From the NCBI GenBank assembly GCA_023213315.1, contig JAKCPI010002627.1, forward strand, positions 1-64,000: DNA of 64,000 bases. The letters are read 5' to 3'. Below, piece after piece: positions 41,628 through 52,826 of the stretch. Positions within the stretch are counted from its first letter, which is position 1; the number at the start of each line of letters is the position of its first letter. The DNA is from Euborellia annulipes (taxonomy: Eukaryota; Arthropoda; Insecta; Dermaptera; Anisolabididae). A program made the position numbers and the translations under genes. Under the pieces are notes generated by a model that made no database searches, was not told the origin of the DNA, and saw only the letters and a program-made list of their open reading frames with translations.

Positions 41628-44004
41628 GCCATTTGGATACCAGATGGCTTAAATAGAAATGCCTGAACCCACAATATACCTATATATTAATTACAACAGG
41701 ATAAACAGGAAGTTACTTCCGGAAGTCAGATGAAATTGACAATAGTAAGAAAACGAATTTTTTCTTTTTGCAAGGATCTTTATAGCTTGGCGACCGAGCG
41801 TGCACTGCTTGTCTCAGTTTCAACCCCTGAGGGTCATCATCAGGCCTATAAAAAAGAGAACAGCATATTCTCATTTTTTTATAAATAATAATCAAAGTGG
41901 AGACAATTTTTTTAATTATTTTCTTTTTAGTACCTATATAGGCACATCGCTCCATTAGAATAACAAGGTTCTAACTGCACCAACACTAGTTTTGAGAAAA
42001 ATGGAGTCAAAGATTGTAATAGCTGTAGTACGTTAAATATATCAGTTTTCGTCCCAAATTTTTTTAAATAAGTTGTTTACATTAAAGTTATTATTTTCCA
42101 ATGTTTGGATGATAAAAAAACATTATCATTGATTTTAAAAAAATAATAGCATTTTGCAGATAGAACTTTGTTATTCAGTAAATGAGCATTTTCAGAATAA
42201 CTTAGTTCTAACTGCACATTTGGGGGGCGGCAAAAAACAAAATTTTTTAATTTCTTTCGGCTGAACCTTGTAAAAGTTGCCTTTTGGCTAGAAAATGATA
42301 ATGGCAAAGTTTTAGCTAAATTGGATAACGTTAACCCGTGCCTCAACGGGGTTAAAATTTTGAAAAAGTGCGATTTTATGTAAAAATTCATAGTTTTTAC
42401 TTCATAAAATGAAAACCAATTGTCGTAGAAAACTGATTCTTGTCTCATTTCGTAGCAAATTTAATTCTCTTGAAGTTTTATCATGACGATTTTTTCGTCA
42501 AAATCTATAGTATTAATGATATTTTGAAAAATAAGTGGAAAATCACAATACAGACCATTCGATATAACTTTTTTCCGGAAAAATATTCGAAAGGAATGAA
42601 ATTTTTACAGGTTATTTGGGGGGTACTCTAGGATGCCTATCCTTGATTATTAACCTCGAGGGCCCTCAGTGAGGGGGGGGGGTGAGTGGAGGGTGACAAA
42701 GACCTCAAAAATTTGAGAATTATTTAGATTTTTCGCTTATATCTCGTAAACTAATCTTATTTTGCGAACCATAGCACCATGCAAAGTTGTAGAGCATTAA
42801 ATTTACTAAAATATGGTACATTAAACGAATTCGTAGACTCAATACTGATCAAGGTACGGCCGGTCAAAGTTAGACGAATTTTCTCAAAATGTAAAAAATG
42901 TCCGAAAAAACGAATAGTCCTGAGGATATCCACTTTTTACCTAGAAAGTATTCCAAAGTAAATTAAATTTTTAACAAGTTATTTGTCTATTCTAAGTCTT
43001 CGACTTCGTGACTTTGTCCTAACTTGGAGAGGGGCAGGAGAGGAAAACACCTCAAAGATTTTAAACTTTTTTCAGTTTTTCTCATATATATCGATAACTA
43101 ACTAATTTAGACAAAATGTTATATTTCAGGAAAATTTATCAAACTTTGACCGGCCGTACCTCGGTCAGTATTGAGTCTACGAATTCGTTTAGTGTACCAT
43201 ATTTTAGTAAATTTAATACACTACAACTTTGTCTTGGACTATGGTAATCAAAATATGCTTAGTGTACGATATATATGCGAAAAACTGAAAAAAGTTCAAA
43301 ATGTTCCCGTTCAACCTGAAAATGTTTCTGGCCACAATGCACAATACACCTTCTTGGTTACAGTAAAATATGCCGTAAGATTGTATATGTTTAGTTTTCT
43401 TAAATAAAATAGGCTGCTGATATCTGCATGAGGGGTCATGATGACAGTTAGAACCATGTTAATCCAAAACAAACTTGCTGTTAATGTCAGATAGAACCTT
43501 GTTATTCTGGCTAGTTCCCTTATTTTCCAACATACCGCATCCTAAGTCAGTTCCCTGCATAGATATACTAAAGAGATATTCATTAATGATGTAAACTCAA
43601 TTTCGCCAAAAATGTCAGTTAGAACCTTGTTATTCTAATGGAGCGACATGTCAATGAAAATCAATCACACATACAGGCAATTCTACAGGCCTGATGATGA
43701 CCCTCAGGGGTTGAAACTGAGACAAACAGTGCACGCTCGGTCGCCAAGCTATAAAGATCCTTGCAAAAAGAATAAATTCGTTTTCTTACTATTGTCAATT
43801 TCACCTGACTTCCGGAAGTAACTTTCTGTTTATCCTGTATAAATTTTCCTCCGGCTGTTTCTACTCATTATTAATTACAACGGTTATCGTCTAAAGAGTT
43901 AAATGGCCTGAGTTGCTGAAGACTGTGTGAATGTGTGTGTGAATGAGAAAAAATTGTGAATTTTTTATACCCTGGTATATAAAAAAAAAAAAAAAAAAAA
44001 GACA
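41628..44004 (+). repeat. SINE family A, 5'-truncated, split by foldback
   Basis: Begins inside the body (GCCATTTGGATACCAGATGG), resumes after the insert at 43882 (GGTTATCGTCTAAAG) and ends in a long A tail. GAAAAAGTT flanks it (41619-41627, 44005-44013). The tRNA head is missing, a typical incomplete reverse-transcription product. Confidence 0.82.
41698..43868. repeat. Foldback retroelement, 2.17 kb, hammerhead-like motifs, 13-bp duplication
   Basis: TATTAATTACAAC flanks it (41685-41697, 43869-43881). The outer arms 41698-41978 and about 43615-43845 are inverted. Inner arms 42795-42870 and 43140-43215 are also inverted. The plus strand at 43691-43718 reads CTGATGA-T-GACCC-TCAG-GGGTT-GAAAC. 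The minus strand at 41843-41815 gives the same. The interior has no domain-bearing ORF. A 3' extension of about 25 bases beyond the inverted arm precedes the duplication. Confidence 0.8.
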
Positions 44005-44405
44005 GAAAAAGTTATAGGAATTTCAGGATGAAAATAATTTTCCTGTAATCCCGAGAAGGTCCTCTTTATGCATATAAAATTTCATTTTAAAATTCCTAGG
44101 GGAAGTTGCCTAAATAGAGCGTGACAGACCGACAGACGGACATTAGCGTATTATATTATGATCACCTAAGCTACCTATCCTGGTTCTTGAGGTGCACCTG
44201 TTAGCCGGGATAAAGAGGGGGGGTTTATCCAGGAACAGGAATTTGTTTAATCCTACGGAAACGAACTGAAGAAAGAGGAAATTTAAAAGGATCTGCTTCT
44301 TTGTTCGAATAAAAATACAAAATTAAGTAAATAAGAATGAAAAAAATAGTTTTAATACCACTCCACCAAATCTAAAATATAGATATATTTTTTATAAACT
44401 GTTAT

Positions 44406-44596
44406 TTTTTTTTTTTTTTTTTTTTTTTTTAAGGTCCTTCTCGGCATCTAAGGCCATTTAGACCCCATCCCTATTTATTTCAAATGATTTGTAGTCAAAT
44501 CAAATGAAATAAATTTTTCTCGCTTGGGATGGGAAGCGAACCCGGGACTCCGGTGCGAGAAGCTAATGTCTTCCCACTGAGCCACGGCTCCCGGGC
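44406..44596 (-). repeat. tRNA-derived SINE, family B, intact
   Basis: On the minus strand: GGGAGCCGTGGCTCAGTGGG (A box TGGCTCAGTGGG), then CCCGGGTTCGCTTCCC (B box), body GCGAGAAAAATTTATTTCAT, and an A tail. TTTTATAAACTGTTAT flanks it (44390-44405, 44597-44612). The tRNA head is different from those of families A and C. Confidence 0.9.
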
Positions 44597-44612
44597 TTTT
44601 ATAAACTGTTAT

Positions 44613-45380
44613 AAAATTTGAAATTGAGATTTATATTGAGGTTGTATTGGCCAAATTTTTTTATATATATATTTTTGTTTTAAAATAATATTTTTTTTTT
44701 TTTTTTTTTTATATGTTTAGATTTGTGGTAAATGTAATTGTAAAAAATCTGTGGATTATTTAAAAGTTTGTGATCACTTTTTTTTTTATGGATGGTTGGG
44801 TGTACTCATCTGGGTCCGGAAGGTGTGTCGGTGTCAGAGCGCCAGTAAGTTAGATTTGGTTGTTGTTTCATGGATGTTTCGATGATATCCCGTCTTCGTT
44901 TCAGGAACATCGGGTTTCATGTGGTTGTAATGGCACATATTAGGAACTCGTGTCTCTTTCTCTTCTCTCTTCTTTTCGAATTCTCTCTTGAACGGCCTCT
45001 CTTCGAATGCTAGCTTGGACTGCCTCTTTTCGAATCTTAGCTTCCACTTCGAATGCCAAAAATGAACTCCCTCTCTTGCCCTTCACTGACTTCTAGCTTC
45101 CACTTCCTCCCTTCGAATGAATCTCCAGCCACTAGCGACCACTGACCACCGACCACCCTGCACTCTACCCATGACGTCATAGCCCTCTTGAACGCACCCT
45201 CTTGGCGAATGTCTGGCAATTTAAATTTTGTGCACTTTTTAAAAATTTGTCAATTGGTTTTATTTATTTTATTTTATTTATGAGCACACATGTGCTTATA
45301 TCATCACAATATATATAGATAGATTGGCCAAAAAATTGATAGTTTTCTTTAAAATTATAATAGGGAGCTATTTGTAAAAA
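44613..45380. other. Spacer with a moderately G+C-rich patch
   Basis: 44950-45200 is pyrimidine-rich with repeated CTCTCTTCGAATG/CTTCCACTTC motifs. The 60-codon minus-strand frame shows no domain. It may be a decayed repeat. Confidence 0.4.
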
Positions 45381-45773
45381 TCTGGTGTGACTGGCGCACA
45401 GCACACAACTTTCTCTTACCTTCGGTAATCGAAAGTTGTGTTCTGTGCTTGTCACACCAGATTTTTCGTGTCGAAATATATTTAGTATCTTTCCTATGAA
45501 ATACAAGAGTAAAGTGGTCTTCAGAAGATTTCAATCGCAAAATGAGAATATACATTTTAAAGAACATCTAAAAAATAATTGATTTTTGAATTAAAAAAAA
45601 AATCGTTAGAGCGAATTTTGAGAAAATCGAAAAAAACTGAAAAAGTACATCAGTAAAGTACTAGTACTCTTTGGCCGATTTTGATTAAAAGCTTATTTTT
45701 CCGGTCCCGGGGGGTGTTTAACTTAAATATAAAATTTCAACCTCCTAGCTCAATTCCTTCATGCTTAAAATTG

Positions 45774-45842
<69 letters not shown>

Positions 45843-45983
45843 CATGTCGCGAAAACCACTTTTTTGGATTCAGGGGACCTAAAAACGTGAAGATCCATCA
45901 AAATCTCGACATCGAATTTTTGACATGAATCCAATACTTTCTCTCTATATATATATTACATATATACATAGGTAAGAGAAAGT
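45381..45983 (+). repeat. Family H copy with a large CA microsatellite
   Basis: Hairpin 45381-45462. A deletion removes the segment that normally contains the X-box-like palindrome. The body and right end (ends GGTAAGAGAAAGT) are intact. A pure (AC)n tract of about 60 bp lies at 45774-45838. Confidence 0.92.
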
Positions 45984-46583
45984 AAAAAAACGAATAAAAA
46001 TAATAAATGTGTTTTAGTTTTTTAATTAATATCTCTAGAACTATCCATCGGATTAGAATGAAATTCGTGAAATTTGATGTCCTAAAAAAGTGTAAGAAGC
46101 TATTGAAGCGAGAAGTTGATCATCCCGCAAAGAGCGGTAAAAATAAACTCTATATTATTAACGCGAATCAACGCTTTTTTCAGCTTCCTCTTGATCTAAT
46201 CTTTTGAAACTCAGTTATAATAATTAGGGCAATATCCTCTAGGTCTGGAGCAAATTTCATGACAATCCGCCCAGGGGGCCTAGAATAATTCCTCCTTATC
46301 AATTCATTCAATGTTTTCGCTGTTAATTCAGAAAGCTGCCAATAGATGGCGTTAGCGTCACTCGGAAGCAAAAATCTCAACTCTTTTTTAATTGAATCAA
46401 TTAAATATAAAAAGAGAATAGAAAAATGTAAAATACACAAATGATAGAATCAAACTAAATGTTGAATATTCAAAGAGAAAATTAATTCTAAAATAATGTG
46501 GAAATTTTTTAGTGATAAAAAAAAGCATAAATTTAGTGAGTAGAGAAATGAAAGCTCCTAGCTTATAAGTTGGAAAAGGGATA
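45984..46583. other. Spacer, nothing recognised
   Basis: A+T-rich. The frames of 66-86 codons here lack domains. TAGATGGCGTTAGCG near 46341 is a short G+C patch. Confidence 0.45.
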
Positions 46584-46587
46584 ATAC

Positions 46588-47064
46588 TGTTACAAGGTAA
46601 AATTAATTGAGTAATTAACAACTAATTGAGTTTAACAAAAGTTTTATATTTTTCAAAAATTATAAGATATAAAATCGTTGTACATACAATGATAGCTTGT
46701 GTTCTGGTTGATGCTTCGGATTCCAACGAATTGTTCTCCACCTCTTCTTGACACACACAATACAAACAAATATTTAAACTGATGATATTATTATAATATA
46801 TATATTCTCCTCTTTAGGGGATGTTGATATAAAAAAACCCAACAAGAGAGCCAGCGTGAATTTTGCTGCTCGTTCGGGTGCCTCTCTCTTCACATGTTTC
46901 CTCCGCTCTGTGCTTCATACATATATGTTCTATATTGTTTTATAAGTTTTGCCCGCAGAGGGCTCACTCAAGCCACTCCTCTGGGGTGGGAGATTAGCGC
47001 TCTCGCGGGTTATTTTAAAAGAATATCATTTTATGTTATAGGTATAATTTTTAAGATCACAACA
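46588..47064 (-). repeat. LTR (3' LTR of the minus-strand Gypsy element)
   Basis: 477 bp, TG...CA ends (TGTTACAAGG...GATCACAACA on the plus strand), nearly identical to 51471-51950. Inside, the minus strand is a polypurine tract (AAGGGGGGA, 47065-47073) abutting the LTR. ATAC lies outside (46584-46587). Confidence 0.92.
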
Positions 47065-47164
47065 TCCCCCCTTGATCAAACTCCGGATCGTTCCCACGTG
47101 GAGGAGTTTTATCACCCTCCGATGGAATTTAAAGTACTTCACAAAACAAACATTTACTCTTCAA

Positions 47165-47665
47165 AGATCACATTTTTTTTTTTTTTTAATTATATATCTT
47201 TTATACAAAATTATTTATGAACTTAAAACTATAACATTTCTTTATTTATTTTGTTTAATTATGACAATCATATATTCATTTTTTTTTTTTTTTTTTTTTT
47301 TTACAATTATATTTATTATTATTATTTTTTTTAATTACAACTCTTATATATATCTTTTTAATTTAAATTACAACCCTTAATTATAAATATTTTTTTTTTT
47401 TAATTACAACTTTTATCTATTTCAAATTACAATTCTTTATTTTATTTTTTATTTTTTTTTTTTTAATCACAATTCTTATATTTTTTTCAAATTAAAATTC
47501 TTATATTATTATTATTTTTTTTTTTTTTTTATTACAATCCTTCTTTATATATTTCTTTTTTTTTTTTTTTTTAGTCACAACTATTATTTATATACGTTTT
47601 TTTTTTTTTTTTTTTTTTTAATTTAAATTACAACTTTTCTTTATATAACTATATTTTTTTTTTAA
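47165..47665. repeat. T-rich minisatellite-like region in the LTR element
   Basis: T-runs of 10-22 alternate with AATTACAACTCTTATAT-like blocks, roughly every 45-60 bases. Non-coding, probably slippage-derived. It sits where pol/integrase would normally be. Confidence 0.65.
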
Positions 47666-47848
47666 TTGCAATTCTTATTATCTAAAGAAATAAAATCCTT
47701 AAAACATTAATATATATATTGTATATTAAAAAATTTTAATTTTCAAGAAATTAATTTGTTTTTAATATCTGGCGTTAAACTGCCCTATTACTGAACCACT
47801 TTCTTTGCTTAAAACATAAGCGCCTTTCCTTACTACTTCACTAATAAT

Positions 47849-48428
47849 TAGAGACCGGACAAAAAAGCATAAAAAAATGGAAAAAAAAGTGCTTAAAAAA
47901 GCATAAAAAACTTGAATAAAAAGTTGTTAAATAAGCATAAAAGTTGAAAAAAAGCATCTCATAAGCAATTTTTACTGATACCAATGGCGTATACAATTTT
48001 TTTTTTTAAATAAACTAAATTTATTCCGCCCCGCCCTGCGAAAAATTTTGTTTTCGCGGAATCAAATTTTTCACCCTGCGGAAAAAATTTTTTTTACAGG
48101 GCAATATTTTTTCGCACTGCGGGGTTTTTGGAAATTTTTTTTTTTTTGTGGGGGGGGCGGGCCCCCTCCCCTCTTATATACGTCCCTGGTGTATGCGTGT
48201 GTGAATGGGAAAAAAGTGTATTTTTTAATAAAAAAAAAAAAAAATTTTAAATATTCGTAAAATAAGTTAAAATAAGCACGAAAGGGAAAAAAAGCATGAA
48301 AACTCAAAAAAAGCATAAAAAATGCAATCTCAATACACTTAGTTTTTCCTAATTCGTGTAGAAATTAAATATCTAATGGCTGCTTATAAAATTGAGCAAT
48401 AAGCATTTTGCTTAAAATCCGGTCTCTA
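47849..48428 (-). mobile_element. hAT-like MITE, second copy
   Basis: TAGAGACCGGAC and TCCGGTCTCTA ends. Flanks CTAATAAT and ATAATAAT (47841-47848, 48429-48436) agree at seven of eight. Inverted relative to 1991-2506 and somewhat longer. It cuts off the pol remnant. Confidence 0.85.
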
Positions 48429-49064
48429 ATAATAATATATTAAAAAGAACTTATGAGTAACTTTATCGATAGCAAATCTGAATCGCTGTTCATCCTCCCA
48501 TTTCCATCGGATGCCTTTTCGCATCAACTCACGTAATGCCTTAGATATGATTGGTAAAATTTTTTGATAATAACTCATCAGACTGAAAAAGCTTTTAAAT
48601 TTAAAACCCTTCTTATTTTTTGGTTCGGCCCCTTCCTGTATAATTTTTATTTTGTCCTTCTCCTTACTAATAGCCTCGGTAAAAAGTTGAACCCCTAAAA
48701 TTTTATCTGATTTTCTAAAAAAGACAGATTTATTAAAATTGATTATCATAACATTATGTTCCTTAAATTTAATAAAAACCCTCTCTATTTTTTCTTTTAC
48801 AGTAAATAATTTACTTTCACTTTCGGTCAACTTATCAGTTTCGATTTTTTGTTTTTCGATTTCACTAACATTTTGTTCACTAAAATCATAAGATAATGAA
48901 AAACATGTACTACCTTTAATATCATCTCTTAATTCTTTTTTTAATGGGCAAATAGGATTCTCTTTAAGGGTTATTTCCTTTGACGGACCAAAATTCAAAC
49001 TTACTTCATTAGGCAAATTTATCTGTGTTTGATTATTATTTTCTATAGGGGCATAAGCGCTCAT
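48429..49064 (-). pseudogene. Gypsy pol remnant (end of reverse transcriptase to RNase H tether)
   Basis: An open frame of about 210 codons on the minus strand. The first 100 residues are low-complexity and may be gag-pol linker. The stretch ERVFIKFKEHNVMIINFNKS, then SVFFRKSDKILG and FKSFFSLMSYYQKILPIISK, then W-x-W-x-DEQ matches the thumb/tether end of Gypsy reverse transcriptases. The catalytic YxDD core is absent. The frame ends at the nested MITE. Not functional. Confidence 0.75.
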
Positions 49065-49150
49065 TATAGATGTTTCATTGACAAATGGAACAATTTCTAA
49101 ATCGTGACTTTGATTTGATCCCTCTGGGGCACGATTATCACCAGGGGGAT

Positions 49151-49945
49151 TTATTCGTTTCCCGTCTCAGAGACCTCTTCAATTTGAACATTGTTATTTT
49201 GGTGAACCACCTGGGCCACATTATTATTTCTATCCCCCCTTGCATTAAATTGGGGCCTATTTTGATTTGGAGGAAAATTTTGCCTACGTTGCTGGTTGCG
49301 TCCATTATCATAATTATTATGTGATGGGTAGTTTGACGCCATTGGCTGAGATTGATTATAATTATCGTTGTTATTATTATTATATACATTTGAATGGTTT
49401 GATCGATTAAAGCGTCGATCTTGATCATCCATTCTTTGTAAAACTTGGCGTATTTCAGTATAATTTCGGGGACAGAAACTGAGATATCTTTGGGTTTCGT
49501 AGTCAAACATATTAACTATAGTGGAGCACACACTCTCTTCAGGTAAAGGAAAATCTAGGCATATTACCCATCGTTGAATCGCTTCAAAGTATTCAGTTCT
49601 TCCCCTATTTGAATTTTCGCAATTAAAAGACTGTGTATAAAGATAACTTAAAAAATTAGCCTGTTTATGGTGATTCCAAAATTGTTCTAGAAAATTATTT
49701 TTAAAAAGTTCAAAATCATTAAATTTTGTTTCGTTTATTTTATACCATCTCAAAGCTTCACCATCTAGGCAATAAACAAATCCATCTATATATAACGACT
49801 GATTTAATTTATGTCTTTGCATAAGACGAGAATATTCATTAATTATTTCTTTCGGGTTTGGCCCTAAAATGTTTAAAAAACCAGTATATTTTTGTCGATG
49901 TCCCCAAATGTGGGGCACATCGGTAAATTTTAAATATTCTATCAT
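49151..49945 (-). pseudogene. Gypsy gag, capsid-like domain
   Basis: 264 codons. The central region has the retrotransposon gag pattern: CLDGEALRWYKINETKF, FKNNFLEQFW, and a QRWVICLDFPLPEE segment. The C-terminal 70 residues are N/Q-rich without a CCHC knuckle. The protein would assemble a capsid around element RNA in the cytoplasm (family knowledge). It is separated from its probable N-terminal part (49959-50276) by a frame change in an A-run, so gag is broken or uses a frameshift. Confidence 0.78.
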
Positions 49946-49958
49946 GGGAGTTTGATTA

Positions 49959-50276
49959 TTATTTTCTTTTTTCTTTCTTTAATAATTCTACAATATCTTC
50001 TTTAATTTCGCGTTGAGTTTTTTGAATTAAATTTTCTACTTGTAAAAATTTGTGGTCACAATAATCTGTTAAAAATTCTTCTTTCTTTATAATATTTTGA
50101 TTAATTTTATTAACTTCCTCATCTACATAATCTCTCTCTACCTTCTTTTCTAATGATTTATCTAATTTTGCTTCCATTCTCTGGATCATATTCGTTAACA
50201 TAGTTAACGCCGATCCATTTAAACTATCGTCTAATAATTCCACCCCCTCACCATCATTGTTTTCAAGGTTACTCAT
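49959..50276 (-). pseudogene. Gypsy gag, N-terminal coiled-coil part
   Basis: 105 codons from MSNLENNDGEGVE. Residues 25-100 are charged heptad-like helix (MIQRMEAKLDKSLEKKVERD), a likely coiled coil. It ends KKEKRK then stop. The gag capsid frame starts 13 bases on, shifted by one, and the join lies in AAAGAAAGAAAAAAG. One A gained or lost would connect them. Confidence 0.7.
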
Positions 50277-50378
50277 TTTTCTTTTTAATTATTTAACTTA
50301 ATAAAAAAAAATGTTTTATTATATATATTTTTTTTTTTTTTAATCCTATTTCGTATAAATATATATATTTTGTTTTAA

Positions 50379-51170
50379 GGTTGTTCGGACATTAAAGCAC
50401 TTTCGTAGATTAAAAGCTAATTTTTTAATATGTTATAAATCACTATCAAATACGTATAAAATAAAATTTTGAAGCAGATCTGACACAGGGTTATCGTGTA
50501 ATTAATTTTTAAAAAATTGAAATTTAACATGTAGCCTATGGGGAATAACGACGAAACGCACACATATCGAATTATATAGGCATCTGTGCAAATGATACAA
50601 AAACAAAAAAACTTACATTTTATTAATTCACTTCCGAGGAATATGTTAAAAATAAAATCAAAAGTTTCTGCCGACCGCTTTTAAAGATATTTTAACAAGA
50701 AAGTCAAAAAAATTCTCCAAAATGACAGTCGCTAATATTTAAAAATAATGAATTCTCGAGAGTCAGACCAGCCTGGCAACGTCGCATAACATAAGTGTCT
50801 TATCTCTATGTCAGATACATTTTTTTTTTCAATTTTACAATATTTTTTCTCGCAAATCGTCCATTGTGTTTAAACTGATTTGCATTAAACATTGTAATAT
50901 ATTAAATAAAATAAAATTTAAGGCGTTTAAGATTTAAAATAGATAGCTGATGAATGCAATGTTGCCAGATCTATATTACGTGAAATACTGCTCAAGTCGA
51001 AAGTCATTCATTTATTATTTTTGGTAATTAAATTATTAACTTAATCCAATTATAAACTATGATAGGTCACGACTAAATTATAATAAGGAATTTTGGCATT
51101 CAAATTTTTAATTTTATTTAAAAAAAAATTTAGATTCTATTATGACTTACGATGTACTATCCGAACAACC
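50379..51170. mobile_element. TTAA-flanked MITE, nested in LTR element
   Basis: GGTTGTTCGGAC...GTACTATCCGAACAACC between TTAA at 50375-50378 and 51171-51174. Same orientation as 21812-22599. It lies between gag and the right LTR, so it is younger than the LTR element. Confidence 0.9.
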
Positions 51171-51470
51171 TTAAAGTTTCTATAAAATTAAAATTTTTTT
51201 TCTAACAAAAGAATTTTTTTTATTTTATAATAATTTTTTATAATTTTTTATTTTTATTTTTGAGTTGAAATGAATAAATTTATTTTATATTACAAAAATT
51301 TATATAATTTTTTTTTTTTAATTTCATATGAACAAAGCAAATTATATGAAGTATTAATTATTATTAATTGTACTTATTAAGATATGAAGTATTATTTTTT
51401 TATTTATTAATTTTTTGTGTAGAGCATTCGACTGCATTAAACTTTGTCACACCCGCGTGTGCCACCTCCA

Positions 51471-51950
51471 TGTTACAAGGTAAAATTAATTGAGTAATTA
51501 ACAACTAATTGAGTTTAACAAAAGTTTTATATTTTTCAAAAATTATAAGATATAAAATCGTTGTACATACAATGATAGCTTGTGTTCTGGTTGATGCTTC
51601 GGATTCCAACGAATTGTTCTCCACCTCTTCTTGACACACACAATACAAACAAATATTTAAACTGATGATATTATTATAATATATATATTCTCCTCTTTAG
51701 GGGATGTTGATATAAAAAAAATAAACAACAAGAGAGCCAGCGTGAATTTTGCTGCTCGTTCGGGTGCCTCTCTCTTCACATGTTTCCTCCGCTCTGTGCT
51801 TCATACATATATGTTCTATATTGTTTTATAAGTTTTGCCCGCAGAGGGCTCACTCAAGCCACTCCTCTGGGGTGGGAGATTAGCGCTCTCGCGGGTTATT
51901 TTAAAAGAATATCATTTTATGTTATAGGTATAATTTTTAAGATCACAACA
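51471..51950 (-). promoter_or_regulatory. LTR (5' LTR, promoter side)
   Basis: 480 bp, TG...CA. Differs from 46588-47064 by a few bases around AAAAAAATAAACAACAAG. On the minus strand ACTTATAAAAC could serve as TATA box. The putative primer binding site TGGAGGTGGCAC follows (51470 downward). LTR similarity means recent insertion. Confidence 0.88.
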
Positions 51951-51954
51951 ATAC

Positions 51955-52147
51955 AAATTAAATTTATGAAATTGAAATTTATTAGATTTCTAACAAGTCA
52001 CAAAGCCCGCCTTCGGCCTGAGGCGTGGAAATTTGAGATGGGCAAAATCGTTCTTTGAAGAACGGGCCGTTCGATCTCTGAAACGACCCGTTCATTGTTC
52101 TTTTTCACTGTCTCTGATCCCCTCCCCCCGTCTCATTAAGGACGAAG
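51955..52147. other. Short spacer with possible hAT-like terminus
   Basis: GAGATGGGCAAAATCG (52035) followed by GTTCTTTGAAGAACGGGCC resembles a hAT-type TIR and foldback, related in sequence to 53600-53748 (GAACGG repeats, GGTGGGCATTCC). Confidence 0.4.
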
Positions 52148-52370
52148 GTTTTTTTTTTTTTTTTAACATTCACACAGTCTTTTTCGGCAACTTAGGCCAT
52201 ATAAGACTTTGACGATAACCGTTGTAGAGAATATATCTATTGTAGGGTCAGGCATTTCTATTTAAGTCATCTGGTATCCAAATGGCTTAAATAAAATCAT
52301 CGGACTGCCTGGGTCCGAACCCGCGACGTTTGGTATAGGAGGTAGACACGCTAACTACTAAGCCCGGGGC
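52148..52370 (-). repeat. SINE family A, minus strand
   Basis: T-run at 52148-52164, body with GCCATTTGG pair, B box (minus strand GGGTTCGGACCC) and head ending at the CCCGGGGC complement near 52370. Target duplication not clear. Confidence 0.88.
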
Positions 52371-52826
52371 ATGAAGCAGGTTAATTTACATACTTTAGTG
52401 TTGAAAAAATATTTAATTTTATTTTAATATGTCAAGTTGGATATTTACTAGCCCACAGGCTTAATAAAAATAATCTGAAATAAAATGAATATAAATAATG
52501 TTTAGAAAAAAATTAACGATTAGATATAATAATTTTATGAAAAATATTAATACCTTTTAATCAGTTAAAATTTGGTTGCATAATATTTTTAAGGTTCTAA
52601 GCTTTTCTAAGGCTTTAAGCTGTTGGTTAAAAAAAATTACCATATCCATCGTTGTAACAAATGGCAAAATATTAATATCAAGTGTGCTATGGAATTAATA
52701 TTATCAATAATTTGTATATATCGATACCTTTTATCATCTTTGAGGGTTAAAAAATAGTTACTTCTATGCATTTTGATAAAAAATTAAACAAAAACACCAA
52801 AAAAAGCAATCTATAAGGTTTAAAAA
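52371..52826. other. A+T-rich spacer
   Basis: No gene or known repeat recognised. Confidence 0.5.

Larger units (their letters stand above)
41088..44161 (-). mobile_element. Helitron-like element, minus strand, with three nested insertions
   Basis: The 3' end (CTAG at 41088-41091, preceded on the minus strand by a GCCTGC-CGAAG-GCGGGC hairpin) and the 5' end (minus strand TCATAATATAATACGCTAAT at 44161) bracket a body matching 4404-4990. A lies left and T right, as expected for A/T insertion. The inserts are 41270-41548, the SINE 41628-44004, and inside that SINE the foldback 41698-43868. Confidence 0.82.
46588..51950 (-). mobile_element. Gypsy-type LTR retrotransposon, internally deleted
   Basis: Two LTRs, the 4-bp duplication ATAC (46584-46587, 51951-51954), a minus-strand primer-binding-site start TGGAGGTGGCAC next to the right LTR, and a polypurine tract next to the left one. 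Coding remnants read gag then a scrap of pol. Protease, most of reverse transcriptase, and integrase are missing. Two MITEs are nested inside (47849-48428, 50379-51170). Confidence 0.9.

Noticed and set aside
44950..45220. Coding exon in the pyrimidine-rich patch
   Set aside because: The frame is short, the pattern is CTTCGAATG/CTTCCACTTC repetition, and no domain is seen.
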